From Paulinella micropora (taxonomy: Eukaryota; Cercozoa; Imbricatea; Euglyphida; Paulinellidae), in the NCBI GenBank assembly GCA_019918135.1, contig WBZZ01006266.1:359967-423966 (forward strand): a DNA stretch of 64,000 bases, in the 5' to 3' direction. This document shows, in pieces, positions 19,645-29,218 of the stretch (its first letter is position 1; each line of letters opens with the position of its first letter). Below the pieces are notes generated by a model. It saw only the letters and a list, made by a program, of their open reading frames with translations, did not search any database and was not told the origin of the DNA. A program made the position numbers and the translations under genes.

Positions 19645-21933
19645 TTACTCATTTTTCTCCAAAGGGTACTTTTCCATACGTTCCTGGGAAGTTTCGACCG
19701 ACAGTCGGGGCCTCTTGGAAGAAGACTCCTGCGCCTGCCGCTCCGGGGGGCATGCCCCCCGCGCCCCCCTCCTCCGCCCCTTGAGCCCGCTGGAGCGGGT
19801 TGAGCAGACACGCTTGCGCTCCGCCCTGCGCTCCGCCTTGCGCCTGCGCTCCGCCTTGCCATTCGCCTCTAACATTTTTTCGATCGCGCGCCTGACATCT
19901 TCTCTGTTCTCTTGCGTCGCTGTCAAGGTCAAAACCCTTTCCTGCCACTCCTGTACGCTGAGGCTCTCGCTGAGGCTCTCGCTGTGGTTCTCGCTGCGTC
20001 CAGATTCCGAGCCAGCGTCCGTAGTGCAAATCAGCCACTGATCGAAATCGGCTTTAGGTACGATCCGCATATTTACGATACCATACGCTTTGCGCCGGCC
20101 CGCATCCCTGTGCTTCTTGTTCTTACAATTCACATACCGGCACAGGCCCCCTTGGCAGACTCCCGTGGGGTCGCACTCGTGTCCTAGCTCGGACTTGCGG
20201 CGCGGGCAGTATACGCAGTAGTTGACGCGCCCATCTTTCTTGTGAGCACCCCTGCCAGCGCCTAGGCCCGCACGCGGGGGGAACACCTCGAAATCATTTT
20301 GGCGCAGCGCGCTGTGGGGAACATTGTCGGCCTCCCCCAAAGTAGGCTGTTTCAGCTCCTTTAGGTACTCCCCATACGCCGAGACAAAGTCTGCCCACAG
20401 AGTAAGGCGTCCTTTATCCAGGACCACTTTGTGCTCCCTGGAGCCCTCGTGCAGAAACCGCGCCAGCAAGTTCATGTGGTTCTCAGTATATCTTTGATTA
20501 TGTTTCAGAGCGGGCGGTGCTACATCTTGCCAGAAGTCTGCGTCGGGCTTGTTGTTCACGGTCGTGCGGTAGCGAGCAATGCAGCGGAGCAGAATGTAAG
20601 GCAGCTCGTTTTGGATAATGAGCTTTTTCAGGCCGGAATTGACCCTAGCCGGAGCGTTTTCCCAACAGAACACCGCAAGCCGTCGTTTCCACTGTTCTTG
20701 TTCAGCAGCGTTATAATTCAAGATAATGCTGCCAGCCATAATGAGAGGAGACGAGAAACAATGATCCATCGCGACGGCTTTGCGCTCGCACGGGGCGGGC
20801 ACGTTTTCTCCCGAGATCATGCTCTGCATCGTTGCTTGGTCCAACACGCCCGCAAAGTTTCGAGGCATATCCAGGCACATGATAAGCTCTTTCTGGTATA
20901 GGCTTCGCAGACCCAATTTGTCTTTCGTGTTTATGCTCAATAACCCAACCTTTCCGCGCGGTTTGAATTTCTTGATTATGTCGAGAACCGTGCCCTTACC
21001 CCTACCGCCGTCGCCAAGCAGAAAAGGCATCACCTGCCAATTGTCGATTGATCCGACGGGATATAGTAGCCGACCCAGCAGCACTTCAAACACGTAGCAC
21101 ATTTCTGGACTAAATTGCAGTTTGAGTATCTCGGCCCAGGAGGGAGTAAGCCACTCGTCACCGTGATTGTCGGCCTCTGCCAACTTTGCAAAATCTATCT
21201 CAAAGTCATAACGGTGGTCGGTGAACGGAGCCTGCTCACCTATTGCTTTGAAATCGTCCCAGGTTCTGTACTCCAGGGTCTTGATGTTGAGGGAGCAATT
21301 CCTAAAACTGACCCAGTCCCTATGCATGGAGCCAGGACTCATGCACGCGAAGAAAGGGTGTTCTACGTGCGCCAGGTTCACAGTACCATAGAATCTCTGC
21401 ATATCTTCGATCGTGGATAGCTCTGTCCTGCCGCCCAGCGCACCCGTGATGGCCACCTCTGGCAGTTCCTCGATCCTCGACTCGGCGCCGAGACGCAAGT
21501 ACTTGCAGAAGAGCTTGGCACTGCGGGCCGCCATGCTGCCAATGTAGGCTATCTTCTCCGCTGGCAGGAAATCGCGGAACGACATGTTCACCGATCCAGG
21601 CATCATGACATAGTTGCGAGGGTGGTCCACACCCCCCCAACTGCGCGGCACAATGTGATCTACGTGCCATTCAGGCGCGCCGGGCATAAAGTAGGGCGCC
21701 AGGCGCGCTTGCCGTTTATTGGCCAAAATCCACTTTCGCGCCTGCGCCGTGCTTACCAAACGTCTTGCGTTGGCCAGTGGCACTATCTTGCCCAGATAAA
21801 CCGGGCGCAGACCCAGCAGGCGCGGATTGTTGGCCTTGGCAGCAATCACGTCTAGCTTGTCTTGCAGTCTTTGAAATGTCTCATTAGAATCCGCCAAGGC
21901 CAAGACCTTGTCTTCCTCGGGGTTGCTGCTCAT
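19645..21933 (-). CDS. HNH endonuclease fused to D5-like SF3 helicase
   Basis: The 762-residue protein has an HNH nuclease motif at about residues 88-117 (WHVDHIVPRSWGG, then NYVMMP). An SF3/D5-type ATPase core follows: Walker A GDGGRGKGT at 307-315, a Walker B-like strand LIMCLDMP at 350-357, and a sensor-like LIMAGSIILNY at 397-407. Near 565-605 is a cysteine-rich zinc ribbon (CVYCPRR, ECDPTGVCQGGLC). The C-terminus is rich in Arg/Lys/Ser. SF3 helicases unwind DNA at replication forks and usually follow a primase domain. Here an HNH domain sits in front instead, which suggests either a self-mobile replicator or a nicking-coupled helicase. The frame is intact. The ATG at 21933 is the first in frame. 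Duplicated upstream regions and a degenerate copy lie next door. Confidence 0.85.
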   Translation of the reverse strand: MSSNPEEDKVLALADSNETFQRLQDKLDVIAAKANNPRLLGLRPVYLGKIVPLANARRLVSTAQARKWILANKRQARLAPYFMPGAPEWHVDHIVPRSWGGVDHPRNYVMMPGSVNMSFRDFLPAEKIAYIGSMAARSAKLFCKYLRLGAESRIEELPEVAITGALGGRTELSTIEDMQRFYGTVNLAHVEHPFFACMSPGSMHRDWVSFRNCSLNIKTLEYRTWDDFKAIGEQAPFTDHRYDFEIDFAKLAEADNHGDEWLTPSWAEILKLQFSPEMCYVFEVLLGRLLYPVGSIDNWQVMPFLLGDGGRGKGTVLDIIKKFKPRGKVGLLSINTKDKLGLRSLYQKELIMCLDMPRNFAGVLDQATMQSMISGENVPAPCERKAVAMDHCFSSPLIMAGSIILNYNAAEQEQWKRRLAVFCWENAPARVNSGLKKLIIQNELPYILLRCIARYRTTVNNKPDADFWQDVAPPALKHNQRYTENHMNLLARFLHEGSREHKVVLDKGRLTLWADFVSAYGEYLKELKQPTLGEADNVPHSALRQNDFEVFPPRAGLGAGRGAHKKDGRVNYCVYCPRRKSELGHECDPTGVCQGGLCRYVNCKNKKHRDAGRRKAYGIVNMRIVPKADFDQWLICTTDAGSESGRSENHSESLSESLSVQEWQERVLTLTATQENREDVRRAIEKMLEANGKAERRRKAERRAERKRVCSTRSSGLKGRRRGARGACPPERQAQESSSKRPRLSVETSQERMEKYPLEKNE

Positions 21934-22612
21934 TTCTTATTTCGTCTTTGTGTTTCAATAGACCCTTCTCTTTCTTGGTGTCCATGCAGAGGAGAGCAGA
22001 GGGAAAAAAAGGGGAGGGGGGGGGCAAAGGGAAGAAGGGGAGTATGTAAACGGGAGGGGGAGGGAAGAGGGAGGAAGCAAGTACATTTGTCCCAACACCT
22101 CACAAGAGGGGGAGGCGGGGGGAGGGAAAGAAAAGGGCAAGGGACTAGGGGGTAGGGGCGCGCAAGAAAAAAGCACAACCGCAACCCGCCGCTCGGGCAG
22201 GGATCGGGTGTGCGTTGTGCAAGCGCAGGGTGTCCGCGCTGGTCTCTTCGACTTCAAATGTCACTGCCGGGGGTAGGAATCGTGTTCATGAAAGAAAAAA
22301 CTAATTTAATGAAACCAGACAATCTTTTTTCTAGTATCCTGCCGAAGCCTTTGACAACCATGCCGAGAGCGGCATTTCAGCCAGCGCACTGCCACTGTCT
22401 GACGCACGGAAATCCAGCGTGCGTCTGCAACACAAACACACACACACACAGGGCCCACCCCTAAGCCAGATATGCCCGGCGGACCGGGGGTTTTTATTAA
22501 AAGCATCTTTTTTGTACCTTGTAACCTGCCGAACAGCGCGGGCACGGCCGCCTGCTCTCGGTCCGCCACCATACTGCATAATCTCATCCAATGAATCACT
22601 CAGTGCTTCAAG
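21934..22612. other. Upstream region of the helicase gene, with third direct repeat copy
   Basis: Bases 21990-22150 are purine-rich on the plus strand with G tracts. Bases 22232-22450 are the third copy of the repeat at 19052-19530. No gene is seen; short open frames across the repeat are not supported. Confidence 0.6.
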
Positions 22613-23700
22613 TTACCTGTCTTCAGTCAGATCGAAATGACCATGGTTGTATACTTGGTCACCCAACCTGCATTCGTGGCATGGCCCATATAGACCCTCT
22701 GTATAGTAAGATCTACCAGTGTCATTACAAGGAAGGCATTTCGGAGTACGCTCACATCGTTTAGGCTTCTTGTTCTTTCTCTTCTGCTGGTAGTTGCAGT
22801 TTCGTTTTCGGGGGTTGACTCGTTCGGCCCGTAGCTTCGTCCTAGCCTCCTCTGCCGCCAGCAGCTCCCTTTGCTTGCGCGCTTCCTTGGTTGACCGGCA
22901 TTCGTTGCATACTAACCTGTTTTCTGGGGAGCAGAGGGAGTAGAAGAGGGTACACTGCTGATTTTCCGATTTTGCGGCAAGGCCGCGGCTGCGTGCCCAG
23001 CAGGGCGCCTCCGTCTCGGATGGCCCCTCACAACCCGCACCTACTTCTAGACACACAGCGCCCGGGAACTGATACAAGGACAGCCAATTCTGGCGGGGGT
23101 GCGTATGTCTTACTTCGATAAACGCTATCACCTTCCTGCTGCTCCTATCCACCACTGTTACATCTGGTCGAATGGACCCGCTGTTTGCCTGGAGGGCACA
23201 TTCGGTCGAGTAGCCTTGTTTTTGCAGCCAGGACAGGCTCGCCTCTACAAAGGCCATCTGTGTGCACCCGTCGAACCTGAGACGGCCAGGAACGCATGCC
23301 TCTTGCTCTTTGCAGGCGGGATGCACGAACAATACACTGCGCAGGTTGCGCACAATATACAATTTGGTGGCTATGTGCAACAACGATTCCGCCGTGTGCA
23401 AGCGTTCCATATCAGCCGTCCTTGGCCGCAGGTCGCTCTCTGTGCCATGACGAAAGTGAGCACGTCTGTTTTGCTCCACTGCAGTGCATGCTCGCACCGG
23501 ACCAACAACTTCGCCACAGACGGGGCAAGCCAATCGCCCGGCCAGCGCATCCGAGCGCAGCAATGCTTCTTCCGCAGTCAACAATTCTATCGGCCCGGCT
23601 GGTCCTATTCGGACGTGACGAGTGCAAACGGGACTAATAGGCCCTGAGAGCCCGTGCGTGCGGTGCCGACGGCAACGCTGGCCCTGGCGCCAGATGCCAT
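22613..23700 (-). pseudogene. CoiA-like PD-(D/E)XK nuclease, frame-broken near its start
   Basis: The main frame (22613 to about 23620) has the CoiA layout: a CPVC zinc pair (LACPVCGEVVGP), an HFRH motif, a helical middle, then the nuclease core RPDVTVV...IAFIEVRHTH, followed by two further Cys clusters and a Lys/Arg-rich tail. CoiA proteins take part in handling incoming DNA in bacteria, and relatives occur in mobile elements and some large viruses. The main frame has no ATG. An ATG at 23700 in another frame leads through GLLVPFALV, which fits the start of CoiA proteins, and the two frames overlap near 23610-23620. One base gained or lost there explains the pattern. I give no joined product. 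Confidence 0.65.
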
Positions 23701-23886
23701 ACTATTTTCTATAGCTGCCATTCCAAAAAGGGTCGGCAGGTCTGGGATTAGAGTTCGACCCCCTAGTTGTTGAGCTTTGATTTTTACTCACGTAGAAAAA
23801 GCTTGTCCAGCGCGACGGGGGGGGGGGGGGGCGGCGCCCTCTCCCCCCCGCCTCACCGCTCGAGTTCTCTTTGTAAGAAAGGAGCC

Positions 23887-24213
23887 ATGGACGAGCCGAA
23901 GAAGAAGAAAACGGGCGAGTGCCAGGCGATACCAATCGAGGATGGTGGTTGTGTCTGGGGAAGAACGGCGTCGGTGCCTAGATCCCAACGGCGGCAGCTG
24001 CCTGTTCACCCCGGTTTACTTCGTGGTAATGTAGGAACACATAGTCTTAGATTCTTTCCTGTTGCATTGAATTCCCTTTCAGGGCACGTCTTCTCCCCCC
24101 CCCCCCCTGGGCCGCCCCGCGGCGCGGAGGAAAAGAACAACAAGAAAAAGGGGGGGGGGGGGAAGAGAAGGGGGCATGCCCCGCGCCCGCGGCCCTGCCC
24201 TCTCCCCTTCTAG
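23887..24213 (+). CDS. Small basic ORF after a Kozak-like start
   Basis: An ATG in good context (GAGCCATGG) opens a frame starting DEPKKKKTGE, which looks like a nuclear localisation signal. The frame continues into low-complexity Pro/Lys sequence coded by C and G tracts. The next frame offers an alternative end (EERRRCLDPNGGSCLF, stop at 24034) that looks more protein-like. The product is not recognised, and only the first 20-25 codons are credible. Confidence 0.3.
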   Translation: MDEPKKKKTGECQAIPIEDGGCVWGRTASVPRSQRRQLPVHPGLLRGNVGTHSLRFFPVALNSLSGHVFSPPPPGPPRGAEEKNNKKKGGGGKRRGHAPRPRPCPLPF

Positions 24214-24240
24214 TCCGCCTCGAAACAGGGCTGTTTCTTG

Positions 24241-24249
24241 CATAAAAGG
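24241..24249 (+). promoter_or_regulatory. TATA-like box before the kinase-like gene
   Basis: CATAAAAGG lies about 27-35 bases before the first ATG of the kinase-like gene. This is close enough that transcription may start inside the first codons, making the in-frame ATG at 24342 an alternative start. Confidence 0.35.
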
Positions 24250-24275
24250 AAGAATTCGAGGGACCCATCCGAAGA

Positions 24276-25889
24276 ATGCTGTGGGGCAGGTGGTGCAAGT
24301 GTCGTAATGCTCGAAAGCTGAGCAAGAGCCTAGCAAGGATCATGCTGGCAAGAATCAAGCAGCACACTGATTGCGTAGACGGTAAGTGTAAGTTTTTGGA
24401 AGCTGACCATGATTATACCGGAGATAGCTGGATGAAGCAAGGCACGTTCAATATAGTCTTTCTTAAACGGAGGGACCGTCGCCTAGTGCATCGCTATGGT
24501 TTCTTTGTGTACGAGAGCAAGGAAATGGCCGACGAACGCACGGGCTGGAGCTCAGCCATGTACGAAAATGGAATTGGCGCCAACCAAAAAACAACCTACT
24601 GCAAGATCTCGCCAGGTGATTTCCATACCTTCACAGCTATGCTTGAAAGATTGGAACAGGAAATCAGGACTAAACTAAAAGAGTCAAAACCGCTCTGCCA
24701 CGCCCAACTATATCAAGACATTCGTAACTTAAAGTCCAAGGTAGATTATGTGCACAATGAACAAAAACTAGAGGAGAAGCGGGGGGCTGGGATTTACTTG
24801 TTTCACAGCCAAGCTGCATATGCAACAAGCGACCTGGGCTTTGAGTTGCACAGACTTCCCCATGGCCGGGGTGCTGCCTGGAAAGCTACTTACGAGATCA
24901 TCCAAAAGTATGTGGCGCTCTTTCTGGCACGGCTAGTAACCGAGCCTAAGAGCGATGCGCTGGTGATTGATCTGAAGCCGCAGAATTTTCTTGTCTACAA
25001 ATCGAAGCCGCAGAATTTTCTTGTCTACAAATCGCACGGGCCAGCTGTCCAAGTGCTTTTCGGAGACGCGGACCTGCACGAATACCATGTAAACGCGTCG
25101 GCGGGCGAAGTGAGCCTGCAATGGCTAGGGGAGTTGCTGGGAAATGGAGAGCCGAATAGAAAGCTAGCTCTTGGGATGTTTGCAACCCTGGCGGCGGTTG
25201 CGCATATATATAACCCAGGCTCAGCCGACGCTGCGGTGGCTATCATCAACCAAGAGTTAGCCAGCGCACAAGATGCAACGTTCTTGTTTGAGGCTATAGC
25301 TTTGGTGGCCAACCTACGCTTTCGACGACCGGGAGACTATGCGACCTTTCTGACCATTCTGACACATTACTATACTTGTAGCGAAAAAGAAAAACAGCTC
25401 TCCGATTTGGTGTATCATACTCTGCAACCCAATAGAGAATTTCAGACCTACCTTCTTTTCCAACAGCTGCACGACACGGCACAGACAACCCCCGAGAGAT
25501 TTACCGTCCCAGGTGCAAATCACACGACACAGCACCTGACCTTGGCGGCTGAACAATACATTTACATTTTGTCGCAAGCTTTCCCCGGCCGCGGACTGGA
25601 TAAGGAAAAGCGTTTTTCAACTGGTTTGCAGGAGCTACATCAGCGGGTTACAAAGCACGCCACCCAGGGAGGTTCTGCTGAAATTGCAAGGTTACTGAAC
25701 GCGCGGGTAAACGCGGCTAAAAAACGTAAGGATTTAGACAACTGTGGTCTGATTATCTGGGACGAAGAAGAGGCGGGGACAGACTTGAAGAAAAACGTAC
25801 TTTTATTATGGTTCTGGGCTCTGTGTCGGATTCGAACCAAGCTACAGATATTCACGCTTGGTCTGAAGCTATGCGTGACAATCAAATAG
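24276..25889 (+). CDS. Protein kinase-like protein with a duplicated catalytic loop
   Basis: The 537-residue product has a glycine-loop-like GTFNIVFLKR near residue 56, and an IDLKPQNFLVYKS segment near 229-241 that matches the kinase catalytic loop (usually HRDLKxxN). An FGDADL segment after it corresponds to the metal-binding DFG region. The HR before D is replaced by VI. A 30-base unit (24975-25004 and 25005-25034) is exactly repeated, so KPQNFLVYKS occurs twice, which lengthens the loop by ten residues and could disturb activity. The C-terminal half is helical and unrecognised. The last 25 codons overlap the next gene (25808) in another frame. Such kinases would phosphorylate Ser/Thr of host or viral proteins, but catalysis is uncertain here. 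Confidence 0.6.
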   Translation: MLWGRWCKCRNARKLSKSLARIMLARIKQHTDCVDGKCKFLEADHDYTGDSWMKQGTFNIVFLKRRDRRLVHRYGFFVYESKEMADERTGWSSAMYENGIGANQKTTYCKISPGDFHTFTAMLERLEQEIRTKLKESKPLCHAQLYQDIRNLKSKVDYVHNEQKLEEKRGAGIYLFHSQAAYATSDLGFELHRLPHGRGAAWKATYEIIQKYVALFLARLVTEPKSDALVIDLKPQNFLVYKSKPQNFLVYKSHGPAVQVLFGDADLHEYHVNASAGEVSLQWLGELLGNGEPNRKLALGMFATLAAVAHIYNPGSADAAVAIINQELASAQDATFLFEAIALVANLRFRRPGDYATFLTILTHYYTCSEKEKQLSDLVYHTLQPNREFQTYLLFQQLHDTAQTTPERFTVPGANHTTQHLTLAAEQYIYILSQAFPGRGLDKEKRFSTGLQELHQRVTKHATQGGSAEIARLLNARVNAAKKRKDLDNCGLIIWDEEEAGTDLKKNVLLLWFWALCRIRTKLQIFTLGLKLCVTIK

Positions 25890-26681
25890 GCGTGTGCGAA
25901 ACAACGAGTATCATCCCCGCCGAACTAGTGTTCAGTATCATCCCCGCCGAACTAGTGTTCCAAGCATGGCAACTGAAAACCAGGCAACCCCGCAAGTCGC
26001 CTGGCTCTCTTCCTCCAAACAGCGCATCATCAATGAGCGGTCTGTGCCACACGCAGCCAGATGACAACGGGTCCTTGGCAGATTATCTAAAGAACGTCTA
26101 CGGGCTGGGATTCTTGCGAGGACAAACTCCATTTGGCTGCAAATCTAGGGTATCAGTTATTCTTGCTGGTGGAACGCTACGCACGGCTCCTGCTACGACA
26201 TGCTCAAGAGAAGAAGCCGTTTTTTCTGCCCAGCGGTGCCACGCTTGACGACGTGGCTGTGTATACTTATGTCGTGCCAGGGCAGCAGAAGCAGCGGTTG
26301 GGCAGGGTCCGCTTCTTGGACTCGCAACAAACTTTCACCCGAGGATTCCAGGCCCCCGGCGACAACGCCAAAGTCTGGCTTACAATACTCGGCGCAGCAA
26401 GAGCTTCGGTGCTGCACCTGCAAACTCTACTTTACTTGGCCTTGCTAGCCAACAGCGGCAAACAACCTCATTACGAATACCTACGGCGCCCGCTGCTCAA
26501 CGCGCCTTTTTTAAAAGAACTCAAGGAAGACGTCCTGGTCTGGTTTAGAGAAGCTTTCAAAAACGCGGAGGGACTCGGCATCCTAAACGAACAGGGCAAG
26601 AATCTGCTACAGGAATTTAGCAACAGTGCTCGCAAACAGGGCTCTGACCCCTGTAGTTGTTTAATGTTTTTCTCGACATAA
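25808..26681 (+). pseudogene. Member of a two-copy unknown family, frame-broken
   Basis: The gene starts at the ATG at 25808 in one frame (to about 26130) and continues in the next frame from about 26091 to the stop at 26681. The second part (DDVAVYTYVV, then YLALLANSGKQ) is clearly related to the protein part at 38085-38320 (TDVAVYRFEF, YLSLLANGASS), so these are two members of one family of unknown function. A 27-base unit is exactly doubled at 25907-25960 (SIIPAELVF twice). The frame change (+1) has no long homopolymer nearby. It overlaps the kinase-like gene by 82 bases. Confidence 0.6.
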
Positions 26682-26703
26682 ACCGATTGCTGGTGTACAC
26701 TGG

Positions 26704-27504
26704 CTAAATGCTGATGTGTTGCGGACTCCAGTAGATAGCGCCCGATATAACGCACGACAGAAAAGCGAACAAGAGAAGCACGCAACCATCACGACAACCG
26801 TCGTCTGAATCTCCGAGACAACAACAGAAACAAAATGCAAAAACAAGTACAATGCTGCCAATGACGACGAAAGCCAGGATGGATCTATAGGCGCTCTTTG
26901 GTTGACACGCAGCATTGATGGCGTAGGACATATTGCACGATCCGTTGCAGCTAGCTTGCCACGTAACCTCCAGGTTTTCAAATCGCTCTCGGGTTGTATC
27001 AAGCCGCTTGCTGGTGTATACTATGTATCCTGCATCACATTGATCTTCTTCGTCCTCGCTGTTCCAGATCAGTGAATTGCTCAGATTCAAAGTTATGTTG
27101 TTCACATAATAGGTTTCCGCAGGTTTTATATAGAAGTAGAGCTTCTGCAAGCAATAACATTCCTTAGCTTGCTCAAAAGGTTTGACAGAACCTAGAAGCG
27201 CGGATCCGTTGGAAGCGTTGACCAGTCTCCAATTTAGATCCGCGATCCTTTTCTTTTTGCAGCCGGGACCCGATGTTGTATCACTTTGGGTACGCTGCGC
27301 GTTGCCTGCGTTGCTTGTATGAATTATGTACAAGCCTCTGGTAGCTTGCGTGCTAGTTTGCGTGTCACTACGAACCACGGTGTCGCTATCTGGCTTTTTC
27401 ACAAGCGTATTGCCTTTGTTCCTTGTAGTCGTGCTGACTCCACCTTCCGCCAGTAACTGTCCGCCCAGTACTAAGAAAGCCCAAAGAAATAATGAGTGTT
27501 TCAT
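26704..27504 (-). CDS. Secretory membrane glycoprotein
   Basis: The 266-residue product has a signal peptide (residues 1-19, LFLWAFLVLGGQLLA) and a Thr/Ser-rich stretch. A cysteine-containing ectodomain carries several N-glycosylation sites (NASNGS, NITLNLS, NGSCNMS). Two hydrophobic segments lie near the C-terminus (about 207-229, ending in FCFCCCL, and about 241-259), with a short loop rich in Asp and Cys between them. This is the layout of a viral envelope or host-surface glycoprotein. No family was recognised. Its 3' end lies 22 bases from the end of the convergent gene at 26681. Confidence 0.75.
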   Translation of the reverse strand: MKHSLFLWAFLVLGGQLLAEGGVSTTTRNKGNTLVKKPDSDTVVRSDTQTSTQATRGLYIIHTSNAGNAQRTQSDTTSGPGCKKKRIADLNWRLVNASNGSALLGSVKPFEQAKECYCLQKLYFYIKPAETYYVNNITLNLSNSLIWNSEDEEDQCDAGYIVYTSKRLDTTRERFENLEVTWQASCNGSCNMSYAINAACQPKSAYRSILAFVVIGSIVLVFAFCFCCCLGDSDDGCRDGCVLLLFAFLSCVISGAIYWSPQHISI

Positions 27505-27725
27505 TTGGTTAGTTTTAGATATAGAACTTACTAGTCGCTAGGGAAATGAAAGAAGTGAGAGTGTGTGTGTGGAGGAAGGGAAGAAGTGTAATGAAAGGGG
27601 GGAGAGGCCTTCCACTCTTTTCCCTGCCCCCCGTCCTCCTCTCTTTCCCTCCCCCCCCCCCAGAAAAAACCCGAGTAAATATCGATTGTCTTGCGGAGAA
27701 TCCGTATGATATATCCGCAAGGATG

Positions 27726-27801
27726 GAAGCGACGTAGCGGGCTGGACGGGAGGGGCGAGAAGGGAAGCGACGTAGCGGGCTGGACGGGAGGGGCGAGAAG
27801 G
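27726..27801. repeat. Exact 38-bp tandem duplication
   Basis: A 38-base unit starting GAAGCGACGTAGCGGGCTGG is present twice, head to tail, in the intergenic region before the histidine phosphatase gene. Confidence 0.9.
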
Positions 27802-27855
27802 GGTGTGCAGAAGAGGAGACAGAGATAATTTGTTCTTTAATAATAATCCAAAGCC

Positions 27856-28443
27856 ATGATTACAAAGCAAGCCTCCAGCCCGCGCAGGCGAGCTGGGTTG
27901 GTGGTCTTGTACGTGCGGCACCTGTTGGTGACCAAGAACATCGAGCGGCTGCGAGACGAGGAGGCGCTGGCGGACGAGGTGTTTAGCTCGGCGGTGCCAT
28001 GGATCGACGTGTCGAGGAGTCGTGAAGTGCGGCGGGCGCGCGAGATCCTGTATTCGCGGGCGCGGAGGAGCGGTTGTCCGGGCGTGCTAGTCTGCTCGCC
28101 GCTGCCGCGTACCATGCTCACAGCGCTACTGGTCGCAGGACGCTACGCAGACGAGCACGGCCTGCGCATCCACATGCTGAACGAGTTTGCGCCGGCGATG
28201 GCGGCGGCGTTGCCGACTAGAGAAGACGCGCTGCGTACGGTAGAGACCACGCTCGCACAGCTAGCCGGTTGCTACAGCAATACAGCGGACGAGTACTTGT
28301 TCTTGCTACACAGCTGCCGCCGGCTACTCTCCAGCCCGCTCAGTCCGCCACGCGGACCGGGGGGGGAGGGAGGACCATGGCCCGCCGCAGGGCTGGGCAT
28401 GCGTCTTTACTCACAAGAGCTATATTATGAACAGAATCTCTAG
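27856..28443 (+). CDS. Histidine phosphatase (phosphoglycerate mutase-like)
   Basis: The protein shows the histidine phosphatase pattern: LYVRHLL near residues 18-24, where the catalytic His follows Arg (usually RHG, here RHL); VLVCSPLPRTMLTALLVA near 76-93, matching the SPLxRAxxTA motif; a central EFAPAM near 115; and a second His strand, EYLFLLHSCRRLL near 151-163. Such enzymes remove phosphate from small molecules or proteins using a phosphohistidine intermediate. The ATG at 27856 follows an AT-rich leader. The frame ends at a TAG (28441-28443), but the same frame then stays open to 28869 and reads as protein (HRALLGKVYLQG, VRPIQGQLAKTYNVTGWYV). The TAG may therefore be a nonsense change or a read-through stop. 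Confidence 0.75.
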   Translation: MITKQASSPRRRAGLVVLYVRHLLVTKNIERLRDEEALADEVFSSAVPWIDVSRSREVRRAREILYSRARRSGCPGVLVCSPLPRTMLTALLVAGRYADEHGLRIHMLNEFAPAMAAALPTREDALRTVETTLAQLAGCYSNTADEYLFLLHSCRRLLSSPLSPPRGPGGEGGPWPAAGLGMRLYSQELYYEQNL

Positions 28444-28869
28444 CGGCACCTGGGCGCCCAATCTTTCGGTCTGGCACCAACACGTGCGGACGAGCAGTTC
28501 AGGACGGCGCGGAGGGGGGTTGGGGCGGGTGTGCAAGCCCGTACTGCAAGGACGGGGGCTGTTGCAGGCCTCGGGCACCGAGCCCTGTTGGGCAAGGTCT
28601 ATCTGCAGGGAATGGAGCCGACAGCAAGCGTATTGGAGGGGCGTAGGTCAGCTCGCGTACGACCAATCCAGGGACAACTGGCGAAAACTTACAATGTCAC
28701 CGGCTGGTATGTTTCTGGTGGGGCAAAAGAAGGAAAGGGGGGAGCAGGACAGAGAGAGAGAGAGAGGGGGGGGGGGGGGGGCGCTCCCCCATCCAAAGAA
28801 GACTTGAGTGATAGGTGTGTCTGTTTTTCTGCAAGTGCATTGTTACTAGATTATAGGGGCTTGTTCTAA
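28444..28869 (+). other. In-frame open extension after the phosphatase stop
   Basis: This stretch is open in the phosphatase frame for 141 codons after the TAG and has protein-like composition up to about 28720, then a purine and G tract. It has no recognisable domain and no ATG near its start. It may be the original C-terminal half of the phosphatase protein. Confidence 0.4.
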
Positions 28870-28880
28870 CAGAAAAGGAA

Positions 28881-29218
28881 ATGTCCAATAATGTGTACAT
28901 GCCGGCCGAGCTCTGGGACATGCTAGCAGAGAATGATACCAGCGACAGTAACCCTGAGGAGGGGGACTGGGGCTCGGACTCGGACTTGGACGAGCAGCCA
29001 AAGGGTTTGGTTTTGTCCGGCTCCGGCTACTGGCGTGAGCGCATTAGGAACGAAATCCTGGCCGGAATCAAGGCGCAGCAAAGAAAAGCGTCGGCGGCGT
29101 GCAGTCGCCGCCCAGAAAAAAAACGCAGGGTTTGTTCCAGGAGTCGTTGGCCCAGGGCAGGGACGGGAAGCCGCACATCTGTGCCCTTGATTTCCAACAA
29201 GCTAGCCTCCTTGAATAA
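28881..29218 (+). pseudogene. Small acidic gene, frame changes at an A8 tract
   Basis: The ATG at 28881 opens an acidic protein (MLAENDTSDSNPEEGDWGS), then a basic helix. At an A8 tract (29116-29123) the other frame, one base back, continues as protein (GLFQESLAQGRDGKPHICAL) and ends at a TAA (29216-29218) that lies inside an AATAAA (29214-29219), as expected for a compact gene end. In the starting frame the sequence runs on with poorer composition into the next gene. A -1 slip on the A8 tract explains this; recoding, transcript slippage and a read error are all possible. Function unknown. Confidence 0.5.

Noticed and set aside
23725-23765. Possible tRNA T-arm (GAGTTCGACCCCC)
   Set aside because: The stem does not pair and no D arm lies at the right distance.
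25820-25890. Possible tRNA on the minus strand (GGTTCGAATCC-like T loop)
   Set aside because: No matching acceptor stem, D arm or anticodon arm in the 70 bases 5' of it; it lies inside overlapping coding frames.
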